NCBI RefSeq assembly: GCF_000017505.1
Contig: NC_009675.1
Span: 4,096,501-4,160,500, forward strand
Length of the DNA: 64,000 nucleotides
DNA from: Anaeromyxobacter sp. Fw109-5
GTDB lineage: Bacteria; Myxococcota; Myxococcia; Myxococcales; Anaeromyxobacteraceae
Direction: 5' to 3'
The notes below the pieces were generated by a model. The model did not search any database. It was not told the origin of the DNA and saw only the letters and a program-made list of their open reading frames with translations. How positions within the stretch are numbered: the first letter of the stretch is position 1; each line of letters starts with the position of its first letter. This document shows positions 8,694 through 17,862 of the stretch, piece by piece. The position numbers were made by a program, and so were the translations under genes.

Positions 8694-9542
8694 CTAGGCC
8701 ATCGCCGGCCGCGCGTCGCCCGCGCGCGCCTTCCGGAACCGGTTGAGATCGCGGACCGTCTCGAACGTCTCCCCGAACAGCGCCGAGAGGCTGCGCAGGA
8801 TCGCGCGCACCACGCGCTGCTCGCACTCGGCGTCGAAGCGCAGCTGCTCGTCGAGCCAGCGCTCCAGCCACTCCGGGTCGGGGAGGCGGCTCTGGACGGT
8901 GTCGTTCGGGAACAGCGCGCGGCTCACGTGCAGGTTGGTGGGGTGGAGCGGCTTCCCGCCCCGCCCGCCGCTCGCCATGAGGACGCCGATCTTCGCGAAC
9001 GCCGCGCGCGCCGTGTCTCCGTCGCGCTCGAGCGCGCGGCGCATGTACTTCAGGTACGCGCCGGCGTGACGCGCCTCGTCCTCGGAGACGAGGCCGTACA
9101 CGTGGCGGATCACCGGCTCGGCGTGCCACGCCGCCGCGCGCCGGTACCACTGGGTGAGCCGCACCTCCCCGCAGAAGTGGAGCATCAGCGTCTCCAGCGG
9201 CGGCGCCGGATCGAACTCGAAGCGGACGGCGTGGAGCTCGTCCTCGGTGGGCAGGAGCTCCGGGCGAAAGCGGCGCAGGTACTCCATGAGCACCAGGGCG
9301 TGCTTCTGCTCCTCGTAGAACCAGATGGACATGAAGGCGGAGAAGTCGCTGTCGTCGCGGTTGTCGCGCAGGAACATCTCCGTCGCCGGCAGGGCCGACC
9401 ACTCCGTGATGGCGTTCATCTTGATGGTGAGCGCCTGCTCGTCGCTCAGCGCCGCGGGCTCGAAGCGATCCCAGGGCACGTCGTCGGCGAGGCTCCAGCG
9501 GGCGCGCTCCAGCGAGCGGAAGAGTTCGGCGTACAGGGGCAT
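8694..9542 (-). CDS. ferritin-like diiron protein, acyl-ACP-desaturase-like
   Basis: A 282-residue helical protein with two carboxylate/His pairs typical of diiron ferritin-like proteins: Glu47 in the first helix, E78QKH81 in the second, an isolated Glu in HFCGEVRLTQWY, and DEARH in the fourth. That pattern and the length fit the fatty-acyl-ACP desaturase/AurF-like branch, which uses O2 for desaturation or oxidation. The substrate is not evident. GAGGAG precedes the ATG at 9542. No fatty-acid genes are adjacent, and it is flanked by convergent CotH-like and co-oriented nuclease-like genes. Confidence 0.8.
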   Translation of the reverse strand: MPLYAELFRSLERARWSLADDVPWDRFEPAALSDEQALTIKMNAITEWSALPATEMFLRDNRDDSDFSAFMSIWFYEEQKHALVLMEYLRRFRPELLPTEDELHAVRFEFDPAPPLETLMLHFCGEVRLTQWYRRAAAWHAEPVIRHVYGLVSEDEARHAGAYLKYMRRALERDGDTARAAFAKIGVLMASGGRGGKPLHPTNLHVSRALFPNDTVQSRLPDPEWLERWLDEQLRFDAECEQRVVRAILRSLSALFGETFETVRDLNRFRKARAGDARPAMA

Positions 9543-9632
9543 CTCGGCTCCTCGTCGAGGGGAGCCAGGGAGGTAAGGAGCCCGTGTCTCGGTCGTGTCA
9601 CGGCGCCCGCCGGGTCGGGCCCGGCGGCGCGA

Positions 9633-10655
9633 TCACGGCCCGAGCTCGAGCGTCGCCGCGACGCCGGCGTGATCGGAGGGCCAATGGCCGGCCTGGAAGC
9701 TCGCCGCCTCGGCGCCGAGGAGGGCGATCGTGCGGGCGGTGAAGCCGCGGTGCAGGATCAGATCGACGCGCTGGGTCAGCGCGGCGGCGGGATCGTCGAC
9801 CTGCTCGCGGCAGCAGGTGAGACCCGGGCCGGCGCCGGCCTCCCAGGCGTCCCGGAGCCCGACGGGCCCGCTCACCAGGAGCTCGTACGCAGGATCGCCC
9901 GGCGCGGAGTTGAAGTCTCCGACGAGGACCACCGGCAGGTCCGACCCGGCCACGTCGACGAGCTCCGCCGCCTGCGCCGTGGAGACCGCCTCGACGGTCT
10001 CGAGGTGCGTGCTCACGAACCGGAAGCGCCCACCGTCGAGCTCGACGTCCACGCTGGTCCACGCCCGCGGGATCCGCGAGGACCCGCCGCCCGGGATGGG
10101 GAGCGGCAGCTGCAGCCCGGCGTCGAACCTGCCCGAGCGCGGGTTCGAGACCGCGAGCCCCTCGCGCGCGAGGATCACGTCGCGGTCGGTGAACCGGTAC
10201 GCCGCGCGCGCGCCGGGGAGCGTGGCGTCCGAGGCGGCGGCGACGACCGCGAGCGCATAGGGCGCGCCGAGGATCCGCAGCTCGTCGAGGACGAGCTGCG
10301 CGAGGTCGTACGCGACGGCCGCGCTCCCGTCGCGCGGCTCCGAGCGCCAGAGCGCCGCCTCCTGGAGCCCCACCAGGTCGGGCCGCGCCGCGGCGATCCC
10401 GGCGGCGACCGCCCGCATCCGCCCGGCGGGGTCGCTCGCCTCCATCTCGGCCCACACCTCGTCGATGGCCCTGGGAATGTCCGCGGGCGCCGCCGAGGTG
10501 ACGCGATCGAACCGGCCGCCGTGCAGGACGTTCCACGTCACGAGCTCGACGGTGACCGGCCCCGCCGGTCCGCCGGGTGCCTCCCCGCCGCCGTCGCCGC
10601 AGGCCGTCGCGACCAGCGCGACGGCGAGCGCGAGCGCCTTGAAGCCGTCGCGCAT
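9633..10655 (-). CDS. secreted endonuclease/exonuclease/phosphatase family lipoprotein
   Basis: A 340-residue protein with a lipoprotein signal peptide (VALVATAC) and an EEP-fold catalytic domain. Visible motifs are VTWNVLHGGRFD near the start, LVGLQEAALW with the catalytic Glu, a surface strand RFRFVSTHLET, VVLVGDFNSAPGD and the final PSDHAGVAATLEL with the catalytic Asp-His pair. EEP enzymes cleave phosphodiesters in nucleic acids, lipids or inositol phosphates; the lipobox places this one in the envelope. The exact substrate is not visible. It precedes the DUF4253 gene on the same strand by about 55 bases. Confidence 0.85.
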   Translation of the reverse strand: MRDGFKALALAVALVATACGDGGGEAPGGPAGPVTVELVTWNVLHGGRFDRVTSAAPADIPRAIDEVWAEMEASDPAGRMRAVAAGIAAARPDLVGLQEAALWRSEPRDGSAAVAYDLAQLVLDELRILGAPYALAVVAAASDATLPGARAAYRFTDRDVILAREGLAVSNPRSGRFDAGLQLPLPIPGGGSSRIPRAWTSVDVELDGGRFRFVSTHLETVEAVSTAQAAELVDVAGSDLPVVLVGDFNSAPGDPAYELLVSGPVGLRDAWEAGAGPGLTCCREQVDDPAAALTQRVDLILHRGFTARTIALLGAEAASFQAGHWPSDHAGVAATLELGP

Positions 10656-10712
10656 GGCCCCCTCGCTCGCTACCTGCGGGGGCCGGATCGCCGGCGCATG
10701 GCCAGCGCGGGG

Positions 10713-11432
10713 TCAGTCCCAGATCAGGTACAGCGTCCGGTGCTTGCCGATGAGATCCGTGAGCCCCGCGATGGGGTTCGTGTGCCCCGCGACGAGGTCG
10801 GGCGCGATCTTCGCCGCGCGCCGCGCGATCGCCTCGGGGTGCTTCGGCGCGCGCAGGAACTTGCCGGCCACGTAGTCGGGCCCGATCTCGAACAGCTCGA
10901 ACGCCTCCTCGCGCTCGAGCGCTGAGAGCCACGACACGACCTGCGCGTTCGTGACGCCGCGCTTCGGCCCCGCCGTCCCCATGCGACGGATCACGGCGCG
11001 CTGGTCGCCGGTGGCGAGCAGGCCCACCATGTCCTTCTCCCCCTCGAGGCCAAAGCTCCGCTCGTACCGGAACAGGAACACCCCCGCCTTGCGGAAGGTG
11101 GAGTGGCTGCCGGTGAGGAGCCGCTCGGCGACGCGGGGATCGACCGCGAAGGCGCGCCCCTCGGCAAAGGCAATGGGGGCGGCGTCGCTGTCGATCGTGC
11201 CGCCCTTCACCCCCACCGCGTCCTCCACGAGCTTCACCGCCGCCTCGAAGCTCTTCGGGGCCGGCAGGACGATCGGACCGTCGACGGCGACCGCGTCGGG
11301 AGCGCCCGCGGGCACGGCCGGCTCGGCGAGGGCCCCCAGGGGGGAGAGCGCGAGCAGCAGGGCGGCACCGACCGGAGGAATGGGCGAGCTCGAGCGCGCA
11401 CGCGGCGCGCGGAACCACTTCGATGGCGTCAT
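10713..11432 (-). CDS. secreted DUF4253 domain protein
   Basis: A 239-residue protein. The first 35-40 residues form a signal peptide with a hydrophobic core (AALLLALSPLGALAEP), and the C-terminal half matches DUF4253: AVIRRMGTAGPKRGVTNAQV, FELFEIGPDYVAGKF, the IAPDLV segment and the ending LYLIWD. The function of DUF4253 is unknown. The ATG at 11432 is preferred because a GGGGAG site lies just upstream on the minus strand and the upstream 25 residues look non-coding. It may be co-transcribed with the EEP-family gene 57 bases downstream. Confidence 0.7.
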   Translation of the reverse strand: MTPSKWFRAPRARSSSPIPPVGAALLLALSPLGALAEPAVPAGAPDAVAVDGPIVLPAPKSFEAAVKLVEDAVGVKGGTIDSDAAPIAFAEGRAFAVDPRVAERLLTGSHSTFRKAGVFLFRYERSFGLEGEKDMVGLLATGDQRAVIRRMGTAGPKRGVTNAQVVSWLSALEREEAFELFEIGPDYVAGKFLRAPKHPEAIARRAAKIAPDLVAGHTNPIAGLTDLIGKHRTLYLIWD

Positions 11433-11642
11433 CACGGCTCCCCCTCCCCCGAGGTTCAGCCGATGGTATGCGGCCGAGTGTCGCGCGGCAAATTCGCGCC
11501 CGTGCACCGCGAGCGTCGTACAGCGCCTGACATCGGGCGTTGTCGCGCGGAGGCGCTCGGAACACGGGAGGAAGAGCCCGGGCGCCGTCGCGGAAGCGGG
11601 CGCTCTCGGGCCCTCGCCTGGGAGTGCAGGGGCGCGGTGGAG

Positions 11643-12512
11643 CTACCGCGGGCGCCAGCCCGGGGGCGGCTCGGCGAAGCCGCGGCTCTCGCGGAACGGC
11701 TCGGCGGTCTCGCGCAGCCAGGCGTCGTCGCGCGCCGCCCAGCGCCCGTCCACGTCGATTCCGAGCGCGAGGAGCCCCCGGCGATCGTCGTAGAGGAGGG
11801 TGAGCACGGCGGCGGGCCGCGCGCTCGCGCGCTCGAAGTGCACGGTTCGGACGTGGGACGCGTGCTCCTCCCCGAACTCGGTGCCGAGCCCGGACCGATC
11901 CTGCGGCCGCGGAGCGGCCTCGGCGCGCGCCTCGCCGGGTGCCGACGGCGAGGAGCGGTGCTTCTCGTCCGGCGCACCGGCGCGGCCTTCCTCCGGGGAA
12001 GGCGCGACGCGGCGGGGTGGCGCGAGGCGCGCCGGCTCGCGCTCGGGGAAGACGGCGACGCCGATGACGCCCACGTCGCGGGCGTCACCCTTCAGCGCCG
12101 CGTACGAGCGCGGCACGCTGGAGAACCGGAACGCCGCGACCGCGGCGTCGCTGAGGCGGAACCCGTCGATCGCCGCCTCCCCGCCGGCCTCGAGGAGGTA
12201 TCCGCGCTTGGCCCAGGAGGCGGGGCGCCCGTCGATGACGTCGCGGCCGTCCACCGACACGACGACCTCGGCGCGCCGGCCGGTCTGGTTCCGGACGCGC
12301 ACGAGGTACCTCTCGCCGAGCGCGCCGAGGACGTACGTGCGACCGCGGTGCGTCCAGGTCGGCAGCACGTTGCCGAGCTCGTCGGTGAGCTCGACGAAGT
12401 ACGGGCCGTGCCGGGCCGGCCTCTCGACCGGACGGGCGGGATGACCCGCGGCGGCGGTGGACGTGAGGCTGGCGAGCAGCAGGGCGGCGAGGGCGTGGAT
12501 GCGGACGTGCAT
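11643..12512 (-). CDS. secreted protein of unknown function
   Basis: A 289-residue protein with a clear signal peptide (HVRIHALAALLLASLTSTAAA). A first domain (residues about 35-150) looks like a beta-rich module with an YFVELTDELGNVLPTWTHRG opening. It is followed by a Pro/Glu/Arg-rich disordered linker (about 155-210) and a short C-terminal domain. I do not recognise a family. Two ATGs are in frame at 12518 and 12512; GGAGGA ends only one base before the first and seven before the second, so 12512 is chosen. It is divergent from the hemerythrin gene. Confidence 0.6.
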   Translation of the reverse strand: MHVRIHALAALLLASLTSTAAAGHPARPVERPARHGPYFVELTDELGNVLPTWTHRGRTYVLGALGERYLVRVRNQTGRRAEVVVSVDGRDVIDGRPASWAKRGYLLEAGGEAAIDGFRLSDAAVAAFRFSSVPRSYAALKGDARDVGVIGVAVFPEREPARLAPPRRVAPSPEEGRAGAPDEKHRSSPSAPGEARAEAAPRPQDRSGLGTEFGEEHASHVRTVHFERASARPAAVLTLLYDDRRGLLALGIDVDGRWAARDDAWLRETAEPFRESRGFAEPPPGWRPR

Positions 12513-12661
12513 GGGCATTCCTCCTGCGAGGGGGGAACGGGCGAGCGGCTGAAAGGATCTGAGGGCCCGCAGCTGCGCCTTTCGTCCCGCTGGCAGTCGC
12601 CGGCGCTCCCCCGACCGCATGACGCGTTGCGTCCCGCCGGGCAGGTGTGGAGATTCGCGGG

Positions 12662-13477
12662 ATGGCCACGTCCATCGATGCAGTCGGCGTCCTGGAGCGC
12701 GATCACCGTGACCTCGAGGAGCTCTTCCAGGCCTTCGAGCGCTCGGGGAGCGCCGCGCGGAGGAAGGAGCTCGCGGCCCGCATCGTCCGCGAGCTCTCCA
12801 TCCACGCCTCCCTCGAGGAGCAGCTCGTGTACCCGCGCATCCGGCGCGTCGACGATCGCCCCGCCGGAGCGGCGGGCCGGCGAGGCGCGTCGAAGGAGCC
12901 GCAGGTCCTGGTGGCCCTCGAGGAGCACCACCTCGCGAAGGTGGCGCTCGCGGAGATCGCGAGGCTCCCGCCCGGCGACGCCCGCTTCGACCCGAAGGTG
13001 CGCGTCCTCATCGCGAGCGTGCGGCGCCACGTCGAGGAGGAGGAGCGAGATCTGCTGCCCGCGATGGCGCGGGCCTATACGCCCGAGGAGCTGCAAGAGC
13101 TCGGGACGGCGCTCGACCGCGCGCGGCGGATCGCGCCCACGCGGCCGCACCCGACCGCGCCGGACGAGCCGCCCGGCGCGTTGTTCGCCGGGCTCGCCGC
13201 GGGAGCGTACGACCGGAGCCGCGACGGCATCGCGCAGCTCGTCGAGCTGACCGCCGACGTCGCGCGGCAGCTCGCCGACGCGGCCCTGCGCCGGGGCGAG
13301 GGCGCCGTGCGGCACGCCCGCGAGCGCTTCACGCGCCAGCTCGGGGAGGCGCGCGCGGAGCTCCAGCCGGCCGCCATCGAGCGGCGCGTCCGTCGCGGCG
13401 CCCGGCGGGGGCAGCAGCGGGCCGGCGAGGCGGTCGAGGAGGCGGGCCGCGCGCTGCAGTCGGCCTCGCTCCACTGA
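12662..13477 (+). CDS. hemerythrin HHE domain protein
   Basis: A 271-residue protein whose N-terminal about 150 residues form a four-helix hemerythrin domain. The diiron ligands are visible in order: LERDHRDLEELF, HASLEEQLVYP, LEEHHLAKVAL and RRHVEEEERDLLPAM. Such proteins bind O2, NO or sense iron/redox state in the cytoplasm. The C-terminal about 110 residues are helical and charged, unlike the usual short members, and may be an interaction segment. ATG at 12662 gives the standard N-terminus; a GTG at 12647 is also in frame. An App1-like phosphatase follows 14 bases downstream, so they are probably co-transcribed. Confidence 0.85.
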   Translation: MATSIDAVGVLERDHRDLEELFQAFERSGSAARRKELAARIVRELSIHASLEEQLVYPRIRRVDDRPAGAAGRRGASKEPQVLVALEEHHLAKVALAEIARLPPGDARFDPKVRVLIASVRRHVEEEERDLLPAMARAYTPEELQELGTALDRARRIAPTRPHPTAPDEPPGALFAGLAAGAYDRSRDGIAQLVELTADVARQLADAALRRGEGAVRHARERFTRQLGEARAELQPAAIERRVRRGARRGQQRAGEAVEEAGRALQSASLH

Positions 13478-13491
13478 GCGTCGCGCCCTCG

Positions 13492-14790
13492 ATGGCTCGC
13501 GTCCGGTCCCTCGCCCGCCGGATCACGCTCCGCGCCGCCGCCGCGGCGCGGGCCGTGCGCAACCGCGCCTACCTCTCCCTGGGCGGCCCGGGGTCGATGG
13601 AGATCGTCGCCTACCGGGGCTACGGGGGCGAGGATCGACTGCACGTGAAAGGACGGGTCCTGGCCGACAAGGGGATCCGCCCTGGCCGCGCCGACGATCG
13701 CCTGTGGCACGACCTGCGCAACATGCGGAAGCGCGTCCTCTCGCGGCCCATCCCGCACGCCCGGCTCGTGGCGACGTTCCAGGGCCGGAGGCTCGAGGCG
13801 AGCACCGACGACCTGGGCTACTTCGACCTCTGGATCCGCCCCGACGGACCGCTCGCTCCGGGACGGAGCTGGGTGGAGGTGCCGCTCGAGCTCGTGGCGC
13901 CCCTGAACCGACGCCAGGGGCCGGTGCGGGCGACGGCGCAGGTGCGCGTCCCCGGACCGCGCACGCGCTTCGTCGTGGTGAGCGACATGGACGACACGGT
14001 CGTGCGCACCGGCGCGACGAGCGTGCTCTCCCTGCTGCGCGAGTCGTTCACGGGCAACGCGTACACGCGCGTGCCCTTCCCCGGCGTCGCCGCGCTGTAC
14101 CGCGCCCTGCGGGCGGGCGCAGGGGGAGACGAGGAGAACCCGCTGCTCTTCGTCTCCCGCAGCCCCTGGAACCTCTACGACCTGTTCCAGCAGTTCCTGC
14201 AGCTCCACGAGATCGACGAGCGGCCCGTCGTCTTCCTGCGCCGGTGGGGCCTCACGGAGGAGGGCCTGACGCTCGCCGACGTGAAGGGGCTCAAGTACAC
14301 GCTCATCTCGCAGATGCTGGAGCTCCACGCCGGGCTGCCGTTCATCCTCGTGGGGGACAGCGGTCAGAAGGATCCGGAGATCTACCGCGAGGTGATCCGC
14401 GCGTATCCGGGGCGCGTCCTCGCCGTCTACGTGCGCAACGTGAGCCGCGATCCGGCGCGCGCCGAGGGGGTGCGGGCGCTCGCGCGCGAGGTCGCGGCCC
14501 AGGGATCCACGCTGATCCTGGCCGCGGACTCCGTCGAGATGGCGCGGCACGCGGCGAGGAACGGCTGGATCGACCCGTCGGCGGTGTCCGCCGTCGCGGG
14601 AGAGCGCGCGGTGGAGCGCGAGTCCGGGGGGCGCGTGGACGAACGTCCGGCGAGGCACGTGGGCGGGCCCGACGCAGCGGGGACCGAGGCGGCGGTGCGC
14701 GCCGGCGCCCTCGACCGCGAGCTGGAGGAAGCCGAGCGGGAGCACGCGCCGGTGGTGGTCGAGGCGGAGCACCGCGACTCCCCGCGCTGA
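13492..14790 (+). CDS. App1-like phosphatase (DUF2183)
   Basis: A 432-residue protein of the App1/DUF2183 family of HAD-like phosphatidate phosphatases. The catalytic motif D165-M-D167-D-T169 (VSDMDDTVV) is intact, followed by the conserved LLFVSRSPWNLYDLFQQFL and ILVGDSGQKDPEIY segments. Residues 30-155 form a beta-rich module common to the family. The C-terminal about 70 residues are charged and low in complexity. In yeast App1 dephosphorylates phosphatidate; the bacterial substrate is inferred. It starts 14 bases after the hemerythrin gene. Confidence 0.85.
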   Translation: MARVRSLARRITLRAAAAARAVRNRAYLSLGGPGSMEIVAYRGYGGEDRLHVKGRVLADKGIRPGRADDRLWHDLRNMRKRVLSRPIPHARLVATFQGRRLEASTDDLGYFDLWIRPDGPLAPGRSWVEVPLELVAPLNRRQGPVRATAQVRVPGPRTRFVVVSDMDDTVVRTGATSVLSLLRESFTGNAYTRVPFPGVAALYRALRAGAGGDEENPLLFVSRSPWNLYDLFQQFLQLHEIDERPVVFLRRWGLTEEGLTLADVKGLKYTLISQMLELHAGLPFILVGDSGQKDPEIYREVIRAYPGRVLAVYVRNVSRDPARAEGVRALAREVAAQGSTLILAADSVEMARHAARNGWIDPSAVSAVAGERAVERESGGRVDERPARHVGGPDAAGTEAAVRAGALDRELEEAEREHAPVVVEAEHRDSPR

Positions 14791-14980
14791 CGCGCGCCGC
14801 GGGCTGCCGACGCGGACCCACCCGCGGGTGCGCCGTCGCACCTCCGCGCCCTTGTGACCCGCCGGCCAGCGTGCGAGGTTCGCGCTCGCCCCCTCGTCTG
14901 CCTCCGCGAGCCTCGAGGAGACGAGGGCGGGACTCGCCACGCCGGTGCGCGTCCGCGCCGGGTCGAGAAGGGAGCCGCCA

Positions 14981-15175
14981 TTGAAGAGCCTCGTCGCCGC
15001 GCTGTCCGCCGTCGTGCTCCTCGGGGCCGGGTGCGCCGTTCACGTTCCGTACGCGCGATCCCGCTCCGCCTCGACGGCCTCGGGCACGAAGCGGTGCCCG
15101 CCGGGCCACACCTGGAGTGACGGCCGCTGCCACGACAGGGGCAGGGGCCACGACTCGGCACGGAAGGCGCGGTAG
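14981..15175 (+). CDS. small lipoprotein of unknown function
   Basis: A 64-residue protein starting at TTG 14981 with GGGAG at about 14970-14974. It has a short basic start, a hydrophobic core and lipobox LLGAGC, then a Ser/Arg-rich region and a Cys pair in KRCPPGHTWSDGRCHDRG, a motif common in small myxobacterial lipoproteins. The longer frame from 14945 would precede the ribosome site. The convergent gene at 15189 ends 13 bases away. Function unknown. Confidence 0.55.
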   Translation: MKSLVAALSAVVLLGAGCAVHVPYARSRSASTASGTKRCPPGHTWSDGRCHDRGRGHDSARKAR

Positions 15176-15188
15176 GGCGCAGGACCCG

Positions 15189-15632
15189 TCAGGCGGGAGC
15201 GCCGCGCCAGCGCACGGGCCGCCTGCGGCCGGTCCACCAGCGCGCCAGGACCGACAGCACGAAGCCGGCCGACAGGACCGCCAGCATCGCGCGGTGGAAC
15301 CCCTCGCCCATCGCGGTGCGCGGCGCGTACCCCAGCTCGAGCGACCCGACGCCCACGAGGACGCCCACCAGCGCGAACGCGTGCGCGCGCAGCGCGGTCC
15401 GCCAGCGCGTGTAACTCCCGCCCAGCAGCGCGTGCGCGGCCGCGAGCAGGGCGATCCCGCAGAGGCCCTCGACGAGCGTGGCCGTCGCGATGGGCGGCTC
15501 CTCGAGCCGGACCGGCCCGAGCACGAGGGGTGAGCCGAGGTGCGCCGCGGCGAACAGCAAGAAGACGATCGCCTCCGCCAGCACGAGCAGGCCGAAGGCG
15601 ACCGCGCCGAGCGGCGTCCGGTGCATTCCCAT
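15189..15632 (-). CDS. four-helix integral membrane protein, unknown function
   Basis: A 147-residue protein with four hydrophobic segments: residues about 9-30, 49-69, 84-103 and 113-133. The charge pattern is that of a small inner-membrane protein. I do not recognise the family. The ATG at 15632 is supported by GGAGGAG eight bases upstream on the minus strand; a second ATG lies two codons later. It ends near the small lipoprotein gene (convergent) and is divergent from the next membrane gene. Confidence 0.65.
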   Translation of the reverse strand: MGMHRTPLGAVAFGLLVLAEAIVFLLFAAAHLGSPLVLGPVRLEEPPIATATLVEGLCGIALLAAAHALLGGSYTRWRTALRAHAFALVGVLVGVGSLELGYAPRTAMGEGFHRAMLAVLSAGFVLSVLARWWTGRRRPVRWRGAPA

Positions 15633-15795
15633 GTCGAAAGCTCCTCCTCGACTGCCTCCCGGCGGGGGGCGGTCCGCTGGAACGTCCGCATGCACGGTGC
15701 GAACGCGCCGGCAGAGTGGCTCGGTCCCCTGCCTGCCTGACGCACTGCGGCGGCCCAGCGGAACGACCGACCATCCGGCGTGCTACCGTCCGGGC

Positions 15796-16242
15796 GTGGA
15801 CCACGACCTACCGCCCCCCAGCGTGGTCGTCTCGATGCTCGCCGCGGGCGTGGTGGCCATGGAGCTCGTCGTCCTCGCGGCGGTCTGCATCCCCTACATC
15901 GCGGGCGGCGAGGCTCGTCTCCCCGCGCTCGTGACGAGCCTCATGAGCCTCGGGGTGGCGATCGGGATCTTCACGTTCATCTCCGGGGCGCTCCGGCAGC
16001 GGCCCGACGCCCGCGCCTCCGCCGTCGGCTGGTCCGTGCCGGTCGCCGCAGCCCTCGGGGTGCTCGCGATCATCGTGGGGCTCTTCGCGCTCCTGCTCGG
16101 CGCGCGACCCGCGGCCGCCCCGCTGCTCACGTTCGTGCTCGCCGTGGTGCTCCCGATCGGCACCATCGGCGTGGCGCTGCTGCGCCCCTCGGCGCGAGCC
16201 TGGTTCGAGCGGGACGGACCGCGGCGGTCGCGGCGGCCCTGA
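15796..16242 (+). CDS. four-helix integral membrane protein, unknown function
   Basis: A 148-residue protein starting at GTG 15796 (VDHDLPPPSVVVSML). Four hydrophobic segments cover residues about 8-32, 42-62, 74-95 and 100-121, and the end is basic (RDGPRRSRRP). No family recognised. It is divergent from the other small membrane protein at 15189-15632, and the 163 bases between the two starts must hold both promoters. Confidence 0.6.
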   Translation: MDHDLPPPSVVVSMLAAGVVAMELVVLAAVCIPYIAGGEARLPALVTSLMSLGVAIGIFTFISGALRQRPDARASAVGWSVPVAAALGVLAIIVGLFALLLGARPAAAPLLTFVLAVVLPIGTIGVALLRPSARAWFERDGPRRSRRP

Positions 16243-16338
16243 ACCGGCGCGCCGGGGTGAGCCGTCCACGCGTCACGAGGGGAGCGCCCGCGGCCGCGCA
16301 CATGCGCTCTCGAGCGTTCCGCCCTATCCTGCGCCGCC

Positions 16339-16833
16339 ATGGCGACCGAGCCCATCCGACTCTTCGTGACCGGCGGCACCTTCGACAAGGAGTACGACGA
16401 GCTGTCGGGCCGCCTCTACTTCAAGGACTCGCACGTCCACGAGATGCTCCGGCTCGCGCGCTGCCGCGTCGAGACCCGCGTGCAGACGCTCATGATGATC
16501 GACAGCCTCGACATGACGGAGGCGGACCGCGCGACCGTCGTCGAGAGCTGCCGGAGCGCGGCGGAGCGGCGCATCGTGGTCACGCACGGAACGGACACCA
16601 TGCCCGAGACCGCCCGCGCCCTGCTCGCCGCCGAGACCGGCAAGACGGTGGTCCTCACCGGCGCGATGGTTCCCTACGCGTTCGGCTCGTCGGACGGGCT
16701 CTTCAACCTCGGGAGCGCGCTGTCGTTCGCGCAGGTGCTCCCGCCCGGCGTCTACGTCGCGATGAACGGACGCGTGTTCCCGGCGGACCGGGTACGGAAG
16801 AACCGCGAGAGCGGCATCTTCGAGGAGACCTGA
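16339..16833 (+). CDS. asparaginase-like protein, N-terminal domain only
   Basis: A 164-residue protein matching only the N-terminal domain of type I/II L-asparaginases, which are about 330 residues. Both catalytic triplets are present: TGGTFDK with the nucleophile-position Thr14, and HGTDTM with Thr85-Asp86, followed by TGAMVPY. The C-terminal domain, which completes the active site across the tetramer in classical enzymes, is absent, and there is no downstream frame continuing it. Short asparaginase-domain proteins of this kind are widespread and uncharacterised, so this is probably a natural form and not a truncation. ATG at 16339. Confidence 0.8.
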   Translation: MATEPIRLFVTGGTFDKEYDELSGRLYFKDSHVHEMLRLARCRVETRVQTLMMIDSLDMTEADRATVVESCRSAAERRIVVTHGTDTMPETARALLAAETGKTVVLTGAMVPYAFGSSDGLFNLGSALSFAQVLPPGVYVAMNGRVFPADRVRKNRESGIFEET

Positions 16834-16896
16834 CGCCGGCGGACGGACCCGCCCGGGCGCTCGCGCGGCGAGGGGCGTTGCGCCAACGTCCGGCGC

Positions 16897-17787
16897 ATGC
16901 CCCCGCCAGACCGATCCCCCACGTACGAGCTCCTCTACTGGCCCGGCCTCCAGGGACGCGGCGAGTTCATCCGCCTCGCGTTCGAGGACGCCGGGGTCCC
17001 CTACGTCGACGTCGGCCGCGCGCCGGAGTCGGAGGGCGGAGGCGTCGCCGCCATCGAGCGGCTGCTCCAGGAGCCCGGCCCCTGGCTCACGCCGCTCGGG
17101 CCGCCGGCGCTGAGGCACGGGGACGTGCTCGTCGCGCAGACGGCGGCCATCCTGCAGTACGTCGCACCCCGCATCGGCCTGGTCCCGGAGGACGAGGCGA
17201 GCCGGCTGCGCGCCCACCAGATCCAGCTCACCCTCGCGGATCTCGTCGCGGAGGCGCACGCCACGCATCACCCCGTCGCCGTCTCGCTCCATTACGAGGC
17301 TCAGAAGCGCGAGGCCGCGCGCAACGCGGAGGCGTTCGTCCGCGAGCGCATCCCGCTCTTCCTCCGCTACCTCGACCGCGCGCTCGACTCGAACCCCGCG
17401 GGCGGCGGGCGCTGGCTCGTCGGTACGGGCTGCAGCTACGTGGATCTCTCGACGTTCCAGGTGATCGCCGGGCTGCGCTACGCGTTCCCTCGCGCGATGC
17501 GGCGCCACGAGCGGCGCTGCCCGCGCCTCGGCGCCCTGCACGACGCCGTCGCCGCGCGGCCGCGGATCGCGGCGTATCTGGCGTCCGAGCGGCGCCTCTC
17601 GTTCAACGAGTGGGGCATCTTCCGGCATTACCCGGAGCTCGATCTGCCCGGTCCCGCCCGCCCCTCCCGGGCGAAGGCGAAGGCCGGCGACGGCTCCGGG
17701 AAGCGGCGCCGGTCGAGCGGGGCCGGGAGCCGCGCCGCCGCGGGTACCCGGTCCGCCACGCCCCGGCCCCGCCGCCGCAAGGCGTGA
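16897..17787 (+). CDS. glutathione S-transferase family protein
   Basis: A 296-residue protein. Residues 8-90 form a thioredoxin-fold GST N-terminal domain (YELLYWPGLQGRGEFIRLAF, then QTAAILQYVA with the SNAIL/TRATA-like element), and residues 105-240 form the all-helical C-terminal domain with a GTGCSYVDLSTFQVI segment. The opening resembles sigma-class GSTs, where the Tyr near residue 10 is catalytic. The C-terminal about 55 residues are Arg/Lys/Ser/Ala-rich and disordered. It is probably a detoxifying or conjugating enzyme in the cytoplasm; the substrate is unknown. Confidence 0.8.
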   Translation: MPPPDRSPTYELLYWPGLQGRGEFIRLAFEDAGVPYVDVGRAPESEGGGVAAIERLLQEPGPWLTPLGPPALRHGDVLVAQTAAILQYVAPRIGLVPEDEASRLRAHQIQLTLADLVAEAHATHHPVAVSLHYEAQKREAARNAEAFVRERIPLFLRYLDRALDSNPAGGGRWLVGTGCSYVDLSTFQVIAGLRYAFPRAMRRHERRCPRLGALHDAVAARPRIAAYLASERRLSFNEWGIFRHYPELDLPGPARPSRAKAKAGDGSGKRRRSSGAGSRAAAGTRSATPRPRRRKA

Positions 17788-17862
17788 GGGCCTTCGCCGC
17801 CGCGGAGGCGGCCGTCCCCCGCGGGTGAAGCGCGCGTCCGCGCGCTCGCCTATCTCCGGCGC

